A DNA stretch of 64,000 bases from Streptomyces chryseus (GTDB taxonomy: Bacteria > Actinomycetota > Actinomycetes > Streptomycetales > Streptomycetaceae): positions 62,001-126,000 of the forward strand of contig NZ_BMVO01000003.1 in NCBI RefSeq assembly GCF_014650755.1, given 5' to 3'. The notes under the pieces were generated by a model, which made no database searches, was not told the origin of the DNA, and was given only the letters and a program-made list of their open reading frames with translations. Positions 9,957 through 20,500 of this stretch are shown one piece after another; position 1 is the stretch's first letter, and each line of letters begins with the position of its first letter. The position numbers were made by a program, and so were the translations under genes.

Positions 9957-10427
9957 TCAGTCCTCCGAATGGCCGACCGGGAGAACGAGTTCCGGCCGGT
10001 CCCACATCACGGCGGGCGGGTTGGCGCGCTCGGTACCGGTCCGCTCGCCGCCCACGCTGAGGTAGAACCCCTCGGCGGGCGGGTGCGCGACCACGCGCAC
10101 GCCGGTGATCCCCGCCTCGCGCGCCTGCTCCCGCAGGTGCGCCACGAGCAGCCGGCCGATGCCGAGTCCCTGCGCCGAGTCGGCGACGAACATCAGGTCG
10201 AGCTCCGGCGGCTCCAGCACGAGGGAGTAGAAGCCCAGAGGCCGGTCGTCCGCGGCGTCGACCGCCACGAAGACCCGGTGCGCCTCGATGTAGTCAGGTC
10301 CCACCCGGTATCCGGCGACCATCGAGGCGTACGGGCCCTCGTATGCGCGCGAGCTCCGCACGAGCCGGGTGAGCCGCTTCGCGTCCCGCGCGGTGGCCCG
10401 CCGGATGCGGGTAATGCGTGATGCCAT
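9957..10427 (-). CDS. GNAT-family N-acetyltransferase
   Basis: A 156-residue single-domain acetyltransferase. The central motif is LDLMFVADSAQGLGIGRLLVAHLREQA, where Q/G-x-G-I-G-R binds acetyl-CoA, followed by GVRVVAHPPAEGFYLSVGGER. The start ATG 10427 (MASRITRIRR) is preferred by homology; a GTG at 10445 in the same frame is an alternative and neither has a strong ribosome site. The substrate is unknown. It lies 65 bp downstream of a TetR gene on the same strand and could be read with it. Confidence 0.8.
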   Translation of the reverse strand: MASRITRIRRATARDAKRLTRLVRSSRAYEGPYASMVAGYRVGPDYIEAHRVFVAVDAADDRPLGFYSLVLEPPELDLMFVADSAQGLGIGRLLVAHLREQAREAGITGVRVVAHPPAEGFYLSVGGERTGTERANPPAVMWDRPELVLPVGHSED

Positions 10428-10492
10428 ATGGAGAGTATTACTCACCGCATGCCTGCGGGGGATACGGCCTCCGCCGCGCCTCGGGCCGGGGG

Positions 10493-11125
10493 CTACGGCG
10501 CGAGCTGGGCCGCGAGGCCGTCGAGGAGGAGGCGCAGGCCCGTCTCGAAACCGCGGTCGTCCAGGGCGGCCAGGCCTCCCGGGCGCGCGTCCGACGACTC
10601 GAGGGAGTCGGCGAGCGCCGGATGGGCGGGGCGGTAGCCGTCCGGCGCGCGGGTGAAGCCCGCCGCGAAGGTCTCCAGGGCGGAGCCGAGGACCAGGTAG
10701 TCGAGGGCGGCTGCCGCCTCGGCCGCCCGGTCCGGGGTGCAGCCCGCCCGTACCAGCGCCGCGAGCAGGGCGTCGTACCCCCGCAGGGCCTGCTCGGCCT
10801 CGACCCGGCGGCGGGCGACCAGGGCGATCACGTTCGGGTAGCGCAGGTAGACGCGGCGGTAGCCGCGGGCGTACTCGGCGAGACCTTCGCGCCAGCGCGG
10901 GTCCTGGAGCGGGCGGAGGTCGATCTCCTCGTTGATGAGCTCGGAGGCGGCGTCCAGGAGGTCGTCCTTGGAGGCGACGTGGTGGTAGAGCGAGGCGCCG
11001 CGCACGCCGAGGCGCTCGGCGAGCGACCGCATCTTCAGCGCCTGCGGCCCTTCCTCGTCGATCAGCTCCAGCGCGGCACGCGCGATGATCGCGCGGCTCA
11101 GCAGCGGCCGGCTCGGTCGGGCCAT
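10493..11125 (-). CDS. TetR-family transcriptional regulator of the adjacent permease
   Basis: A 210-residue TetR protein. The N-terminal helix-turn-helix (about 10-55) reads LELIDEEGPQALKMRSLAERLGVRGASLYHHVASKDDLLD. The C-terminal ligand domain contains a TetR_C-like region (GYRRVYLRYPNVIALVARR). It is divergent from the amino-acid permease gene, and the 173-bp spacer holds a clear inverted repeat (11215-11237). The arrangement suggests it represses both itself and the permease/agmatine deiminase pair, released by the transported amine or a product; the ligand is inferred only. Confidence 0.88.
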   Translation of the reverse strand: MARPSRPLLSRAIIARAALELIDEEGPQALKMRSLAERLGVRGASLYHHVASKDDLLDAASELINEEIDLRPLQDPRWREGLAEYARGYRRVYLRYPNVIALVARRRVEAEQALRGYDALLAALVRAGCTPDRAAEAAAALDYLVLGSALETFAAGFTRAPDGYRPAHPALADSLESSDARPGGLAALDDRGFETGLRLLLDGLAAQLAP

Positions 11126-11214
11126 GGTGGCGCTCCCCCTCCATCGGCGGTCAGGTTACCCGTCAGCAGGGGCTTCACAAGCGGACAGGGGCGCGTTACC
11201 GTCCCCGCAGCCCG

Positions 11215-11237
11215 TAAACCTAACAAGGTTAGATTTA
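11215..11237. promoter_or_regulatory. TetR operator between regulator and permease genes
   Basis: Arms TAAACCTAAC (11215-11224) and GTTAGATTTA (11228-11237) with a 3-bp spacer; 9 of 10 positions pair. It is strikingly AT-rich in this GC-rich spacer and 61 bp before the permease start, a normal place for a TetR-type operator. Confidence 0.6.
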
Positions 11238-11298
11238 GGTCGGCAGCGTGCGATGCCGGCCGTACCCTCTGCCTGCCGATGCCCTGTGAGGTGCCCCG

Positions 11299-12837
11299 AT
11301 GTCTCAACCCCCTTCCCCCGGCCCGGCCCCCGCCCCGCAGGACACCGACGCCGCCCGGCTCAACGACCTCGGATACCAGCAGGAGCTGCGGCGCAGCCTC
11401 GGCATCCTGGGGAACATCTCCATGGGCTTCGCCGTGGTCTCGCCGGTGGTCGCGCTGTACGCGGTGTCCATGGTCGCCACGACGATCGCCGGACCCGCCT
11501 GGGTGTGGGCGCTGCCGGTCGTCCTGCTCGGCCAGTGCCTGGTGGTCAACGTCTACTCCGAGCTGGCGTCCCAGTGGCCGCTGACCGGCGGCCCGTACCA
11601 GTGGGGACGGCGGCTCCTCGGGCCGTCCTTCGGCTGGCTGAGCGGCTGGGTGTGGCAGTTCGCCGTGATGTTCGGCAACACCACCGTGGCCTACCTCGCC
11701 GCGCCCTGGGTCTTTGCCCTCGTCGGGGTCACGCCCACGCCCGGGACGATGGTGGCGGTCGCCGCCGGCATCCTGCTGGCCTGCATGCTGGTCAACGCCT
11801 TCGGCATCAGGATCCTGAGCTGGTTCGTGACGCTGGGCATCGCCGCCGAGGCGGTCGCCTCGGTGCTCGTCGGCTTCGCCCTGCTGCTGTTCTTCCGCGA
11901 GCACGGCTTCGCGCTGTTCACCGCGACGCTCGGGGCCGAGGAGCTGTCCGGCGGCTCCACCGCCATGGCCTTCCTCGCCGTACTCGCCGTCGCCGGCTGG
12001 GGCTTCATCGGCTTCGACGCCTGCGTTTCGACGGCCGAGGAGACCAAGGACGCCGGGCGCCAGGTGCCGCGCGCCATGTGGTGGGCGCTGCTCAGCGTCG
12101 GCGTCGTCGTGATCCTCAACGCCATGGCGGTCGCCCTCGCCCACCCCGACCCGGCGGCTGTGGTGGCGGGGAAGGACCTCGACCCCGTGACCACCGCCGT
12201 GATCTCGTCGTTCGGCTCCTGGTCCGACAAGCCCTTCGTGTGCGTCGTACTGATCGGCTTCCTCGCCTGCGCCATGGCGTCCCAGGGCGGCGCCGCCCGC
12301 GGGGTGTACTCCCTGGCCCGCGACGGCGTCTTCCCGTTCTCCCGGTACGTACGGAAGGTCAACCGGCGCCAGGCCCCGATCGGCGGCCTGATCGCCTCCA
12401 CCGTGGTCAGCAGCTCCGCCCTGCTGCTGGGCCTGGACGCCACGGCGATCGGCAGTCTGATCGCCTTCGGCACGGCGGCCACGTTCCTGCCCTTCTTCCT
12501 GGTCTCGCTGGCCGCGCTCGTCGCCCGGCTGCGCGGCACGTGGGTGCCGTCCGGCCACATCCGCCTGGGGCGCGGGGGCACCTTTCTCAACGTGCTCGCG
12601 GTGCTGTGGACCGCCTTCGAGGTGGCCAACGTCTGCTGGCCCCGCGCGGTCCTCGCCCCGCCCGGCGCCCCCTGGTACCAGGTGTGGGCCGGACTGCTGG
12701 GCACCGGCGTCGTCATCACCGCCGGCCTCGTGTACCTGCTCGTCCGGCGCCCGCAGGACAAGCTCCGCGCCGCCGAGCGGACCGCCGCGGAGCCGGACCC
12801 GGAGCGTGCCGCGGAGCTCGCACCCGAGCCCTCCTGA
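11299..12837 (+). CDS. APC-superfamily amino-acid/polyamine permease
   Basis: A 512-residue integral membrane protein with about 12 predicted segments. The APC signature is present near the start (LGILGNISMGFAVVSPVVALYAVS), with SQWPLTGGPYQWGRRLLGP and GWGFIGFDACVSTAEETKDAGRQVPRA as conserved loops. Its class (APC family 2-like, with GABA permease and amine exchangers) moves amino acids or polyamines by proton symport or exchange. The next gene, 89 bp on, is a secreted agmatine deiminase, so agmatine or N-carbamoylputrescine is a reasonable guess for the substrate. Transcription is probably controlled by the divergent TetR protein. Confidence 0.85.
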   Translation: MSQPPSPGPAPAPQDTDAARLNDLGYQQELRRSLGILGNISMGFAVVSPVVALYAVSMVATTIAGPAWVWALPVVLLGQCLVVNVYSELASQWPLTGGPYQWGRRLLGPSFGWLSGWVWQFAVMFGNTTVAYLAAPWVFALVGVTPTPGTMVAVAAGILLACMLVNAFGIRILSWFVTLGIAAEAVASVLVGFALLLFFREHGFALFTATLGAEELSGGSTAMAFLAVLAVAGWGFIGFDACVSTAEETKDAGRQVPRAMWWALLSVGVVVILNAMAVALAHPDPAAVVAGKDLDPVTTAVISSFGSWSDKPFVCVVLIGFLACAMASQGGAARGVYSLARDGVFPFSRYVRKVNRRQAPIGGLIASTVVSSSALLLGLDATAIGSLIAFGTAATFLPFFLVSLAALVARLRGTWVPSGHIRLGRGGTFLNVLAVLWTAFEVANVCWPRAVLAPPGAPWYQVWAGLLGTGVVITAGLVYLLVRRPQDKLRAAERTAAEPDPERAAELAPEPS

Positions 12838-12926
12838 ACCGGCGCCCCGCCCCGCTGCCCCCTCCGAGCCCCTCCCAGCCCCCCTGTCCCATCCGATCCA
12901 CGAGCTGTTCCACGAGGAGAGTTGCC

Positions 12927-14066
12927 ATGAACGTGAACCCGCCCCGCATGTCCAGGCGAGGGTTCGGCGCGGCCGCGCTGACCACCCTGGCCGCCACGGC
13001 GGCGGCCAGCGCGATCGGCGGCCGCGCCGTCGCCGCACCGGCCGCCCCGCGGACGGAGGAGCAGTACACCGCGCCCGCCGAATGGGAGCCGCACTCCGGC
13101 TGCGTCATGGCGTGGCCGTGGGACCGGACGATCGGCTGGGGCGGACTGCTGCCCGACGTGCAGGCCGAGATCGCGGGCATCGCCCGTCACATCGCCCGGT
13201 TCGAACCGGTCACCATGGTCGCGGAACCCGGCCAGGCGGCGGAAGCGCGCCGTCAGTGCGGCGGCACGGTCACCGTCGTCGAGTACCCCGTCAACGACTG
13301 CTGGACCCGCGACACCGGGCCGGTCTTCGCCCTGAACGCGACCCGGACGAAGAAGACCGGGCTCGACTTCGGCTTCAACGGCTGGGGCGGGAAGTTCCCG
13401 TACGACAAGGACGACTTCCTGCCGGTCGGCGTCTGCCAGTACCTCGGGGTCCCGCGCACGGACGTGGCCATGATCCTGGAGGGCGGGGCCGTCATCGCCG
13501 ACGGCCAGGGCACCCTGATCACCACGGAGGAGTGCCTGCTGCACCCCAACCGCAACCCCGGCATGACCCGCGCCCAGATCGAGGCGACTCTGCTGGCCGC
13601 GTACGGCGCCACCAAGGTCATCTGGCTCCCGTACGGTCTCCACCACGACGACGTCACCAACGGCCACGTCGATCTGGTCGCCGCCTACCTCGGCCCGGCC
13701 AGGCTCCTCGTGCACGTCCAGCCCGACGCGAGCCACCCCAACCACGCCCGGACGGCGGCCAACGCCTCGGTGCTCCGGGGAGCCACCGACGCCCGCGGCC
13801 GACGCTTCCAGCTGGTGGAACTGCACCACCAGCCCCAGTTCCGGCACGGCGGGCGGCTGGTGGAGACGTTCAGTTACACCAACTACTACGAGACGTCCGG
13901 CAGCGTGGTCGTCCCGGTCGCCGGCGAACCCGCCGACACCCTGGCGCTCGCCCAGTTCCGCACGCTGTTCCCGGGACGCGAAGTGGTCGCCGCCCCGGCG
14001 CGCACGCTCGCCTTCGGCGGCGGCGGGGTCCACTGCGTCACCCAGCACGTCCCCCACGCGGGCTGA
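12927..14066 (+). CDS. Agmatine deiminase family protein with Tat signal
   Basis: A 379-residue protein. ATG 12927 has GAGGAGA 6 bases upstream. The N-terminus MSRRGFGAAALTTLAATAAAS is a twin-arginine signal with an AxA-type cleavage site (about residue 37), so the enzyme should be exported folded. The rest is a guanidine deiminase (PPAD) fold: EWEPHSGCVMAWPW, NDCWTRDTGPVF, LEGGAVIADGQGTLITTEECLL, HHDDVTNGHVD, and the nucleophile Cys in GGGGVHCVTQH. It hydrolyses agmatine to N-carbamoylputrescine and ammonia, or acts on a related guanidine. Cytoplasmic AguA enzymes lack the signal, so extracellular nitrogen scavenging with the upstream permease is inferred. Confidence 0.88.
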   Translation: MNVNPPRMSRRGFGAAALTTLAATAAASAIGGRAVAAPAAPRTEEQYTAPAEWEPHSGCVMAWPWDRTIGWGGLLPDVQAEIAGIARHIARFEPVTMVAEPGQAAEARRQCGGTVTVVEYPVNDCWTRDTGPVFALNATRTKKTGLDFGFNGWGGKFPYDKDDFLPVGVCQYLGVPRTDVAMILEGGAVIADGQGTLITTEECLLHPNRNPGMTRAQIEATLLAAYGATKVIWLPYGLHHDDVTNGHVDLVAAYLGPARLLVHVQPDASHPNHARTAANASVLRGATDARGRRFQLVELHHQPQFRHGGRLVETFSYTNYYETSGSVVVPVAGEPADTLALAQFRTLFPGREVVAAPARTLAFGGGGVHCVTQHVPHAG

Positions 14067-14068
14067 AC

Positions 14069-14127
14069 ACGGCCCCGGGCCGGGCGGCCTCCCGCCGCTC
14101 CGGCGGGGCCGCCCGGCCCGGGGCCGT
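14069..14127. terminator. Strong bidirectional hairpin terminator
   Basis: A perfect 21-bp inverted repeat of only G and C plus terminal A/T (arms 14069-14089 and 14107-14127, 17-base loop) between the convergent agmatine deiminase and sdaA stops. Confidence 0.75.
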
Positions 14128-14149
14128 CAGCGCTGGGGTCCGTGCGCGG

Positions 14150-15517
<1,368 letters not shown>

Positions 15518-15595
15518 GGGGGAACTCCTAAGGGGTGGGGAAGACGCCGTTGTCTGCCGGGGTGGTGCAGATGATCAAGGCGGGGCGACACGGTG

Positions 15596-15635
15596 CGGGG
15601 CACCGCACTCACTGTTCAGTGTGCGCGGTGCCCCG
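15596..15635 (-). terminator. Hairpin terminator after glyA
   Basis: 19-base arms (15596-15614 and 15617-15635) with two mismatches and a TT loop, starting 25 bp beyond the glyA stop. It closes the gcvT-gcvH-glyA unit ahead of sdaA. Confidence 0.65.
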
Positions 15636-15659
15636 GTGTTCAGTCTGTGTCGTACGTAA

Positions 15660-16925
15660 CTACTTCAGACCAGGGTAAAGCGGGTGCTTGCCGGCCAGTG
15701 CCGTCACCCGGGCCGAAAGGGCCCCGGCGTCGTACGACGGCTTCAGCGCCTCGGCGATGATGTCCGCCACCTCGGCGAAGTCCTCGGCCTGGAAACCGCG
15801 CGTGGCCAGGGCCGGCGTACCGATCCGCAGACCCGAGGTGACCATCGGGGGGCGCGGGTCGTTCGGGATGGCGTTGCGGTTGACCGTGATGCCCAGACCG
15901 TGCAGGCGGTCCTCGGCCTGCTGGCCGTCGAGCTCGGAGTTCCGCAGGTCGACCAGGACCAGGTGGACGTCCGTGCCGCCGGTGAGGACGGACACGCCGT
16001 GCTCGGTGACGTCCGCCCGTACCAGGCGCTCGGCCAGGATGCGGGCGCCGTCCAGGGTGCGCTGCTGGCGCTCCTTGAACTCCTCGCTCGCGGCGACCTT
16101 GAAGGAGACGGCCTTCGCGGCGATGACGTGCTCCAGCGGGCCGCCCTGCTGACCGGGGAAGACCGCCGAGTTGATCTTCTTGGCGAGTTCGGCGGTGGAG
16201 AGGATCACTCCGCCGCGCGGGCCGCCGAGGGTCTTGTGCGTGGTCGTGGTGACGACGTGGGCGTGCGGCACCGGGTTGGGGTGCAGACCCGCGGCGACCA
16301 GACCGGCGAAGTGCGCCATGTCGACCATGAGGTACGCGCCGACCTCGTCCGCGATGCGGCGGAAGGCGGCGAAGTCCAGCTGACGCGGGTACGCCGACCA
16401 GCCGGCCACGATCAGCTTCGGCTTGGACTCCTTGGCGAGGCGCTCGACCTCGGCCATGTCGACCTCGCCGGTGGCGTCGTCCACGTGGTACGCGACCACG
16501 TTGTAGAGCTTGCCGGAGAAGTTGATCTTCATGCCGTGGGTCAGGTGACCGCCGTGGGCCAGGTTCAGACCCATGATGGTGTCGCCGGGCTTGAGCAGCG
16601 CGAACATCGCGGCGGCGTTGGCCTGGGCGCCCGAGTGGGGCTGCACGTTCGCGTGCTCGGCGCCGAAGAGCGCCTTGATGCGGTCGATGGCGATCTGCTC
16701 GACCACGTCGACGTGCTCGCAGCCGCCGTAGTACCGGCGGCCCGGGTAGCCCTCGGCGTACTTGTTGGTCAGTACGGAGCCCTGGGCCTCCATGACGGCG
16801 ACCGGAGCGAAGTTCTCCGAGGCGATCATCTCGAGGGTGGACTGCTGGCGGAGCAGCTCGGCGTCGACGGCGGCGGCGACGTCCGGGTCGAGCTCGTGCA
16901 GGGGAGTGTTGAGAAGCGTCATCAC
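15660..16925 (-). CDS. glyA: Serine hydroxymethyltransferase
   Basis: A 421-residue PLP enzyme that converts serine plus tetrahydrofolate to glycine plus methylene-tetrahydrofolate. Lys231 in [16 protein letters not shown] is the Schiff-base lysine. Other family blocks are [49 protein letters not shown] and [13 protein letters not shown]. The start may be Met1 or Met2. It follows gcvH by 17 bp and is co-directional with gcvT, so the glycine riboswitch upstream of gcvT probably also reaches this gene. Streptomyces usually have a second SHMT; this copy is tied to glycine cleavage. Confidence 0.97.
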   Translation of the reverse strand: MMTLLNTPLHELDPDVAAAVDAELLRQQSTLEMIASENFAPVAVMEAQGSVLTNKYAEGYPGRRYYGGCEHVDVVEQIAIDRIKALFGAEHANVQPHSGAQANAAAMFALLKPGDTIMGLNLAHGGHLTHGMKINFSGKLYNVVAYHVDDATGEVDMAEVERLAKESKPKLIVAGWSAYPRQLDFAAFRRIADEVGAYLMVDMAHFAGLVAAGLHPNPVPHAHVVTTTTHKTLGGPRGGVILSTAELAKKINSAVFPGQQGGPLEHVIAAKAVSFKVAASEEFKERQQRTLDGARILAERLVRADVTEHGVSVLTGGTDVHLVLVDLRNSELDGQQAEDRLHGLGITVNRNAIPNDPRPPMVTSGLRIGTPALATRGFQAEDFAEVADIIAEALKPSYDAGALSARVTALAGKHPLYPGLK

Positions 16926-16942
16926 GGTCCCGTTCGAGGGTC

Positions 16943-17323
16943 TTAGTTGCCGGAGGAGAAGGCGTCGTACTCGTCGGCGGAGAGCAGGTCGGCCGGCTCC
17001 TCCGCGACGCGCACCTTGAAGAGCCAGCCGCCCTCGAAGGGGGCGGAGTTCACCAGCGACGGGTCGTCCACGACGTCCTGGTTGGACTCGACGATCTCGC
17101 CGGAGACCGGGGAGTACAGGTCGCTGACCGACTTGGTCGACTCCAGCTCGCCGCAGGACTCGCCCGCGCTCACCGTGTCGCCGACCGCCGGGAGCTGGGC
17201 GTAGACGACGTCACCGAGCGCGTTGGCCGCGAACTCCGTGATGCCGACCGTCGCGACGCCGTCCTCGGCGGTCGACAGCCACTCGTGCTCCTTGCTGTAC
17301 CGCAGCTGCTGGGGGTTGCTCAT
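16943..17323 (-). CDS. gcvH: Glycine cleavage system H protein
   Basis: A 126-residue lipoyl carrier of the glycine cleavage complex, shuttling the aminomethyl group between P, T and L proteins. The lipoylation site is Lys64 in [18 protein letters not shown]. The start [16 protein letters not shown] at 17323 matches the family; the frame extends upstream without similarity. GCV genes gcvT (58 bp upstream) and glyA (17 bp downstream) flank it. The decarboxylase gene gcvP is not in this window. Confidence 0.96.
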   Translation of the reverse strand: MSNPQQLRYSKEHEWLSTAEDGVATVGITEFAANALGDVVYAQLPAVGDTVSAGESCGELESTKSVSDLYSPVSGEIVESNQDVVDDPSLVNSAPFEGGWLFKVRVAEEPADLLSADEYDAFSSGN

Positions 17324-17381
17324 GACCTGAATTCTCCTGTACGCGGGGGAGTGCTGGTGAACGGGGAGGTTGTGCGGGGGG

Positions 17382-18497
17382 TCACTTCTGACGCTTGTAG
17401 AACGGCAGCGCGACGACCTCGTACGGCTCATGCGTACCGCGAATGTCGACGCCGACACCGGAGGCGCCGGGGGCGGCGTGCGCCGCGTCGACGTACGCCA
17501 TGGCGATCGGCCGGCCCAGCGTCGGGGAGGGGGCGCCGGAGGTGACCCCGCCGATCACCTCGCCGCCCGCGACGACGGGGAAACCGGCGCGCGGGACGCG
17601 GCGGCCCTCGGCGATCAGGCCGACGAGCTTGCGCGGCGGGGCGCTCTCGGCGCGCTCGGCGGCGGCCTCCAGCGCGGCGCGGCCGACGAAGTCGCCCTCC
17701 TTCTCGAACTTCACGACCCGGCCAAGACCCGCGTCGAACGGCGTCAGGGCGGTGGTCAGCTCGTGCCCGTACAGCGGCATGCCGGCTTCGAGGCGCAGGG
17801 TGTCGCGGCAGGAGAGGCCGGCCGGTACGAGCCCGGCGTCCTTGCCCGCCTCGGTCAGTGCCTGCCACAGCTTCTCGGCGTCGGCCGGCGCGACGAACAG
17901 CTCGAAGCCGTCCTCGCCGGTGTACCCGGTACGGGCGATCAGCGCCGGGACGCCGGCGACGGTGCCGGGCAGGCCGGCGTAGTACTTCAGCCCGTCCAGG
18001 TCGGCGTCGGTGACGGACTTCAGGATGCCGGGGGACTCGGGGCCCTGGACGGCGATCAGGGCGTACGCGTCACGGTCGTCCCGTACGACGGCGTCGAAGC
18101 CGGCGGCGCGCTCGGTGATGGCGTCGAGGACGATCTGCGCGTTGCCGGCGTTGGCGACGACCATGTACTCGGTCTCGCCCAGGCGGTAGACGATCAGGTC
18201 GTCGACGATCCCGCCGTCCTCCTGGCAGATCATCGTGTAGCGGGCGCGGCCGAGCCCGATGGTGCCGATGTTGCCGACGAGGGCGTAATCGAGGGCGTCC
18301 ACGGCCTGCGGGCCGGTGACGGTGATCTCGCCCATGTGGGAGAGGTCGAAGAGGCCCGCCCGGGTGCGTACGGCGTTGTGCTCGTCGCGCTCGCTGGCGT
18401 ACCGCAGCGGCATGTCCCAGCCCGCGAAGTCGGTCATGGTCGCGCCCAGCGCACGATGAGTGGCGTCGAGGGCGGTGTGACGGGGGACATTGCTCAT
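17382..18497 (-). CDS. gcvT: Glycine cleavage system T protein (aminomethyltransferase)
   Basis: A 371-residue enzyme that releases ammonia and moves the methylene unit from lipoyl-bound aminomethyl to tetrahydrofolate. Blocks include [62 protein letters not shown] and the C-terminal barrel [19 protein letters not shown]. The start is ATG 18497 ([11 protein letters not shown]), placed directly after the glycine riboswitch; the open frame upstream overlaps the aptamer and is not coding. It heads the leftward unit gcvT-gcvH-glyA. Confidence 0.96.
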   Translation of the reverse strand: MSNVPRHTALDATHRALGATMTDFAGWDMPLRYASERDEHNAVRTRAGLFDLSHMGEITVTGPQAVDALDYALVGNIGTIGLGRARYTMICQEDGGIVDDLIVYRLGETEYMVVANAGNAQIVLDAITERAAGFDAVVRDDRDAYALIAVQGPESPGILKSVTDADLDGLKYYAGLPGTVAGVPALIARTGYTGEDGFELFVAPADAEKLWQALTEAGKDAGLVPAGLSCRDTLRLEAGMPLYGHELTTALTPFDAGLGRVVKFEKEGDFVGRAALEAAAERAESAPPRKLVGLIAEGRRVPRAGFPVVAGGEVIGGVTSGAPSPTLGRPIAMAYVDAAHAAPGASGVGVDIRGTHEPYEVVALPFYKRQK

Positions 18498-18529
18498 GTG
18501 TGGGGCTCCCAGGGCATGACAGGCGAGGA

Positions 18530-18724
18530 CAATCCTCCCCATCTGTCATCGGAACCTGAGAGGTTCACCGGGAGAGTCCCGGCTTGCACCTTGGGTGGAG
18601 CCGCGACGAAGCGGCCCGCTTTTCAGATCTGCCTCGCCCGCGCGGTACGGGGCCTGAGAGATTCAAGGGAGGAACTTGCTCCTTCGGCGTCCTGGGCACA
18701 GAGTGCTTCGGACTCTCCCGCGCG
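18530..18724 (-). ncRNA. Tandem glycine riboswitch (gcvT leader)
   Basis: On the minus strand, two glycine aptamers lie in series before gcvT. The first carries GGGAGAGTCC, the conserved core GCCGAAGGAGCAA (18676-18688) and CTCTCAGG (18653-18660). The second has the matching core CACCCAAGGTGCAAG (18583-18597) and CTCTCAGG (18555-18562). Glycine binding to such tandem aptamers normally turns on glycine cleavage genes, so excess glycine is burned. Ends are approximate. The expression platform between about 18500 and 18530 was not resolved. Confidence 0.92.
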
Positions 18725-18879
18725 GATTCAAGCGGCCGGTATGCAGTTGGCGCGCACATCATTGCACGTGGGCGCCGCCCCGACAGCACCTGGGCGGATC
18801 CCGAAATGGACTTGTGGCGCATTACCTTTTCTTTACACTTTGTGGGGAAGGGTGGGGGACACCCGACAGGGGGAAGACG

Positions 18880-19581
18880 ATGACGTTGCAGCAGCCCGGT
18901 GTGTACGCGACGACGGCGGGGGCCGCGCACCGCGCGGTGCCCGCACAACAGGCCGTGCCGGTCAGGACGGCCGCCCGGCCCGTGCCCGTGGTGCGTGATC
19001 TGCGCGAGCGCGCGGGACGCGGCCCGCGCACCCTCGCCTTCGCGACCGGTGACACGGTGGTCGTGTCCGGCCTGCCGGGCAGCGGCAAGAGCACCCTGAT
19101 CCGGCGTACGGCGAGCGCGGTGGCGCACCGGATCGACTCGCAGGACGTGCGCGAGCGCTGGGAGGCGGCGATGCCCCGCCTGCTGCCGTACGCCCTGTAC
19201 CGGCCGCTGGTGCGCGTGGCGCACTACGCGGGCCTGTGGCGCGCCCTGCGCTCGGGCGACGGGGTCGTGGTGCACGACTGCGGTACGCAGACCTGGGTGC
19301 GGCGCTGGCTGGCGCGCGACGCCCGGCGCCGGGGCGTCGCGCTGCACCTGGTGCTGCTCGACGTGACGGCGGACGTGGCGCGGGCCGGCCAGCAGGAGCG
19401 CGGCCGCGGGGTCTCCGGTTACGCCTTCGCCCGGCACCGGCGGGCGGTGGGCCGGCTGGTGCGGGACGCGGAGGCGGGGCGGCTGCCGGTGGGCTGCGCG
19501 TCGGCGGTGCTGCTGGACCGGGACGCGGCGGGTGCGCTCAAGGTGATCGACTTTCCGGCCCCGGCCCCGGCGGGCCCCTAG
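18880..19581 (+). CDS. P-loop ATP-binding protein (kinase-like)
   Basis: A 233-residue protein from ATG 18880 with AGGGGGA upstream. It has a Walker A motif, GLPGSGKST (about 68-76), after a short N-terminal tail, then SQDVRERWEA, DGVVVHDCGTQTWVRRWLARDARRRG, and LVLLDVTADVARAGQQERGRG. This is the fold of zeta-toxin, AAA_33 and adenylylsulfate/nucleoside kinase-like proteins, which phosphorylate small molecules. Substrate unknown. It is divergent from gcvT across a 155-bp spacer and 56 bp upstream of an SseB-like gene. Confidence 0.75.
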   Translation: MTLQQPGVYATTAGAAHRAVPAQQAVPVRTAARPVPVVRDLRERAGRGPRTLAFATGDTVVVSGLPGSGKSTLIRRTASAVAHRIDSQDVRERWEAAMPRLLPYALYRPLVRVAHYAGLWRALRSGDGVVVHDCGTQTWVRRWLARDARRRGVALHLVLLDVTADVARAGQQERGRGVSGYAFARHRRAVGRLVRDAEAGRLPVGCASAVLLDRDAAGALKVIDFPAPAPAGP

Positions 19582-19637
19582 GGACGGATGGCGGACAGCC
19601 CCGCAGGACACCCCGCGCACCGCGTTAAAGTCGTCCC

Positions 19638-20411
19638 GTGGACTACCCCGACTTCCCCATATCCGTTCCGCCGCACGGCGGCAGCGGCTGGCCCGGCAAC
19701 GAGCTCGAAGAGGTACTGGGCGCCTCGCTCGGCCACCCCGCCGCGGGCGGCCGCATCGTCGAGGCGCTCGGGCGCAGCCAGGTCTGGGTGCCGCTGCCGA
19801 ACGGCGGCGGGCCCGACTCCCCGAACCTCGACCTGCCCACGGTGCAGATCAACGGCGAGGCGTACGTCCCCGTCTACAGCTCCGAGGAGCAGCTGCGCCA
19901 CTGCACCGGGCCCCACATGTCCTTCACCGTCGCGCCCGCCCGGGAGTTCGCCCGCGGCCTGCCGCCGCAGCTCGGCATCGCGGTGAACCCGGACGGCGCG
20001 GTCGGCGTGCCGCTGCCGCCGGCCGCCGTCGCCGAGCTCTGCCGGGCCGGCCGTACGCCGCTGGACGGACCGGCCAGTGGGGGCAGGGTCCGGCTCTTCG
20101 AGCCGGACTGGCAGGAGGAGCCGGTCGACTTCCTCGCGGCCGCCGCCGGGGAGTTCCAGGAGAGCGGAGTGGTCGTGAGCGCCCGCCGCGCCCTCGCGAG
20201 CGTCGAGGGCGCACCCCCGAGCCTGTTCGTCGGCGTACAGCTGTCGAACGCGGAGGGCGCCGACCCCAACGCACCGATGGACGCCCTCGGCCGGGCCCTC
20301 GGACGCGTCCAGGTGCCCTGGGAGGTCAACCTGATCCTGCTCGACGTGACGCGGGACCCGGTCGCCGGCTGGATGCTCGAAAAGGTGCGGCCGTTCTACA
20401 CGCGCGCCTGA
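19638..20411 (+). CDS. SseB-family protein
   Basis: A 257-residue protein with GTG start 19638. The N-terminal half has the SseB pattern (ELEEVLGASLGHPAAGGRIVEALGRSQVWVPL, AYVPVYSSEEQLRHC, REFARGLPPQLGIAVNPDG) and the C-terminal half the second SseB domain (VGVQLSNAEGADPNAPMDALGRALG, WEVNLILLD). E. coli SseB overproduction alters serine sensitivity, but its biochemical role is not known. Here it sits beside serine and glycine catabolic genes and is followed by a second, shorter SseB-like gene. Cytoplasmic, no motif for catalysis. Confidence 0.8.
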   Translation: MDYPDFPISVPPHGGSGWPGNELEEVLGASLGHPAAGGRIVEALGRSQVWVPLPNGGGPDSPNLDLPTVQINGEAYVPVYSSEEQLRHCTGPHMSFTVAPAREFARGLPPQLGIAVNPDGAVGVPLPPAAVAELCRAGRTPLDGPASGGRVRLFEPDWQEEPVDFLAAAAGEFQESGVVVSARRALASVEGAPPSLFVGVQLSNAEGADPNAPMDALGRALGRVQVPWEVNLILLDVTRDPVAGWMLEKVRPFYTRA

Positions 20412-20500
20412 CTCGTGCCCGACCCGTGCTCAGCGCCGGTGCTGCCGCTTAAGCTTGACCGACAACCGACACGGTGGATCGAAGAGGGGCGGGACCCAGG

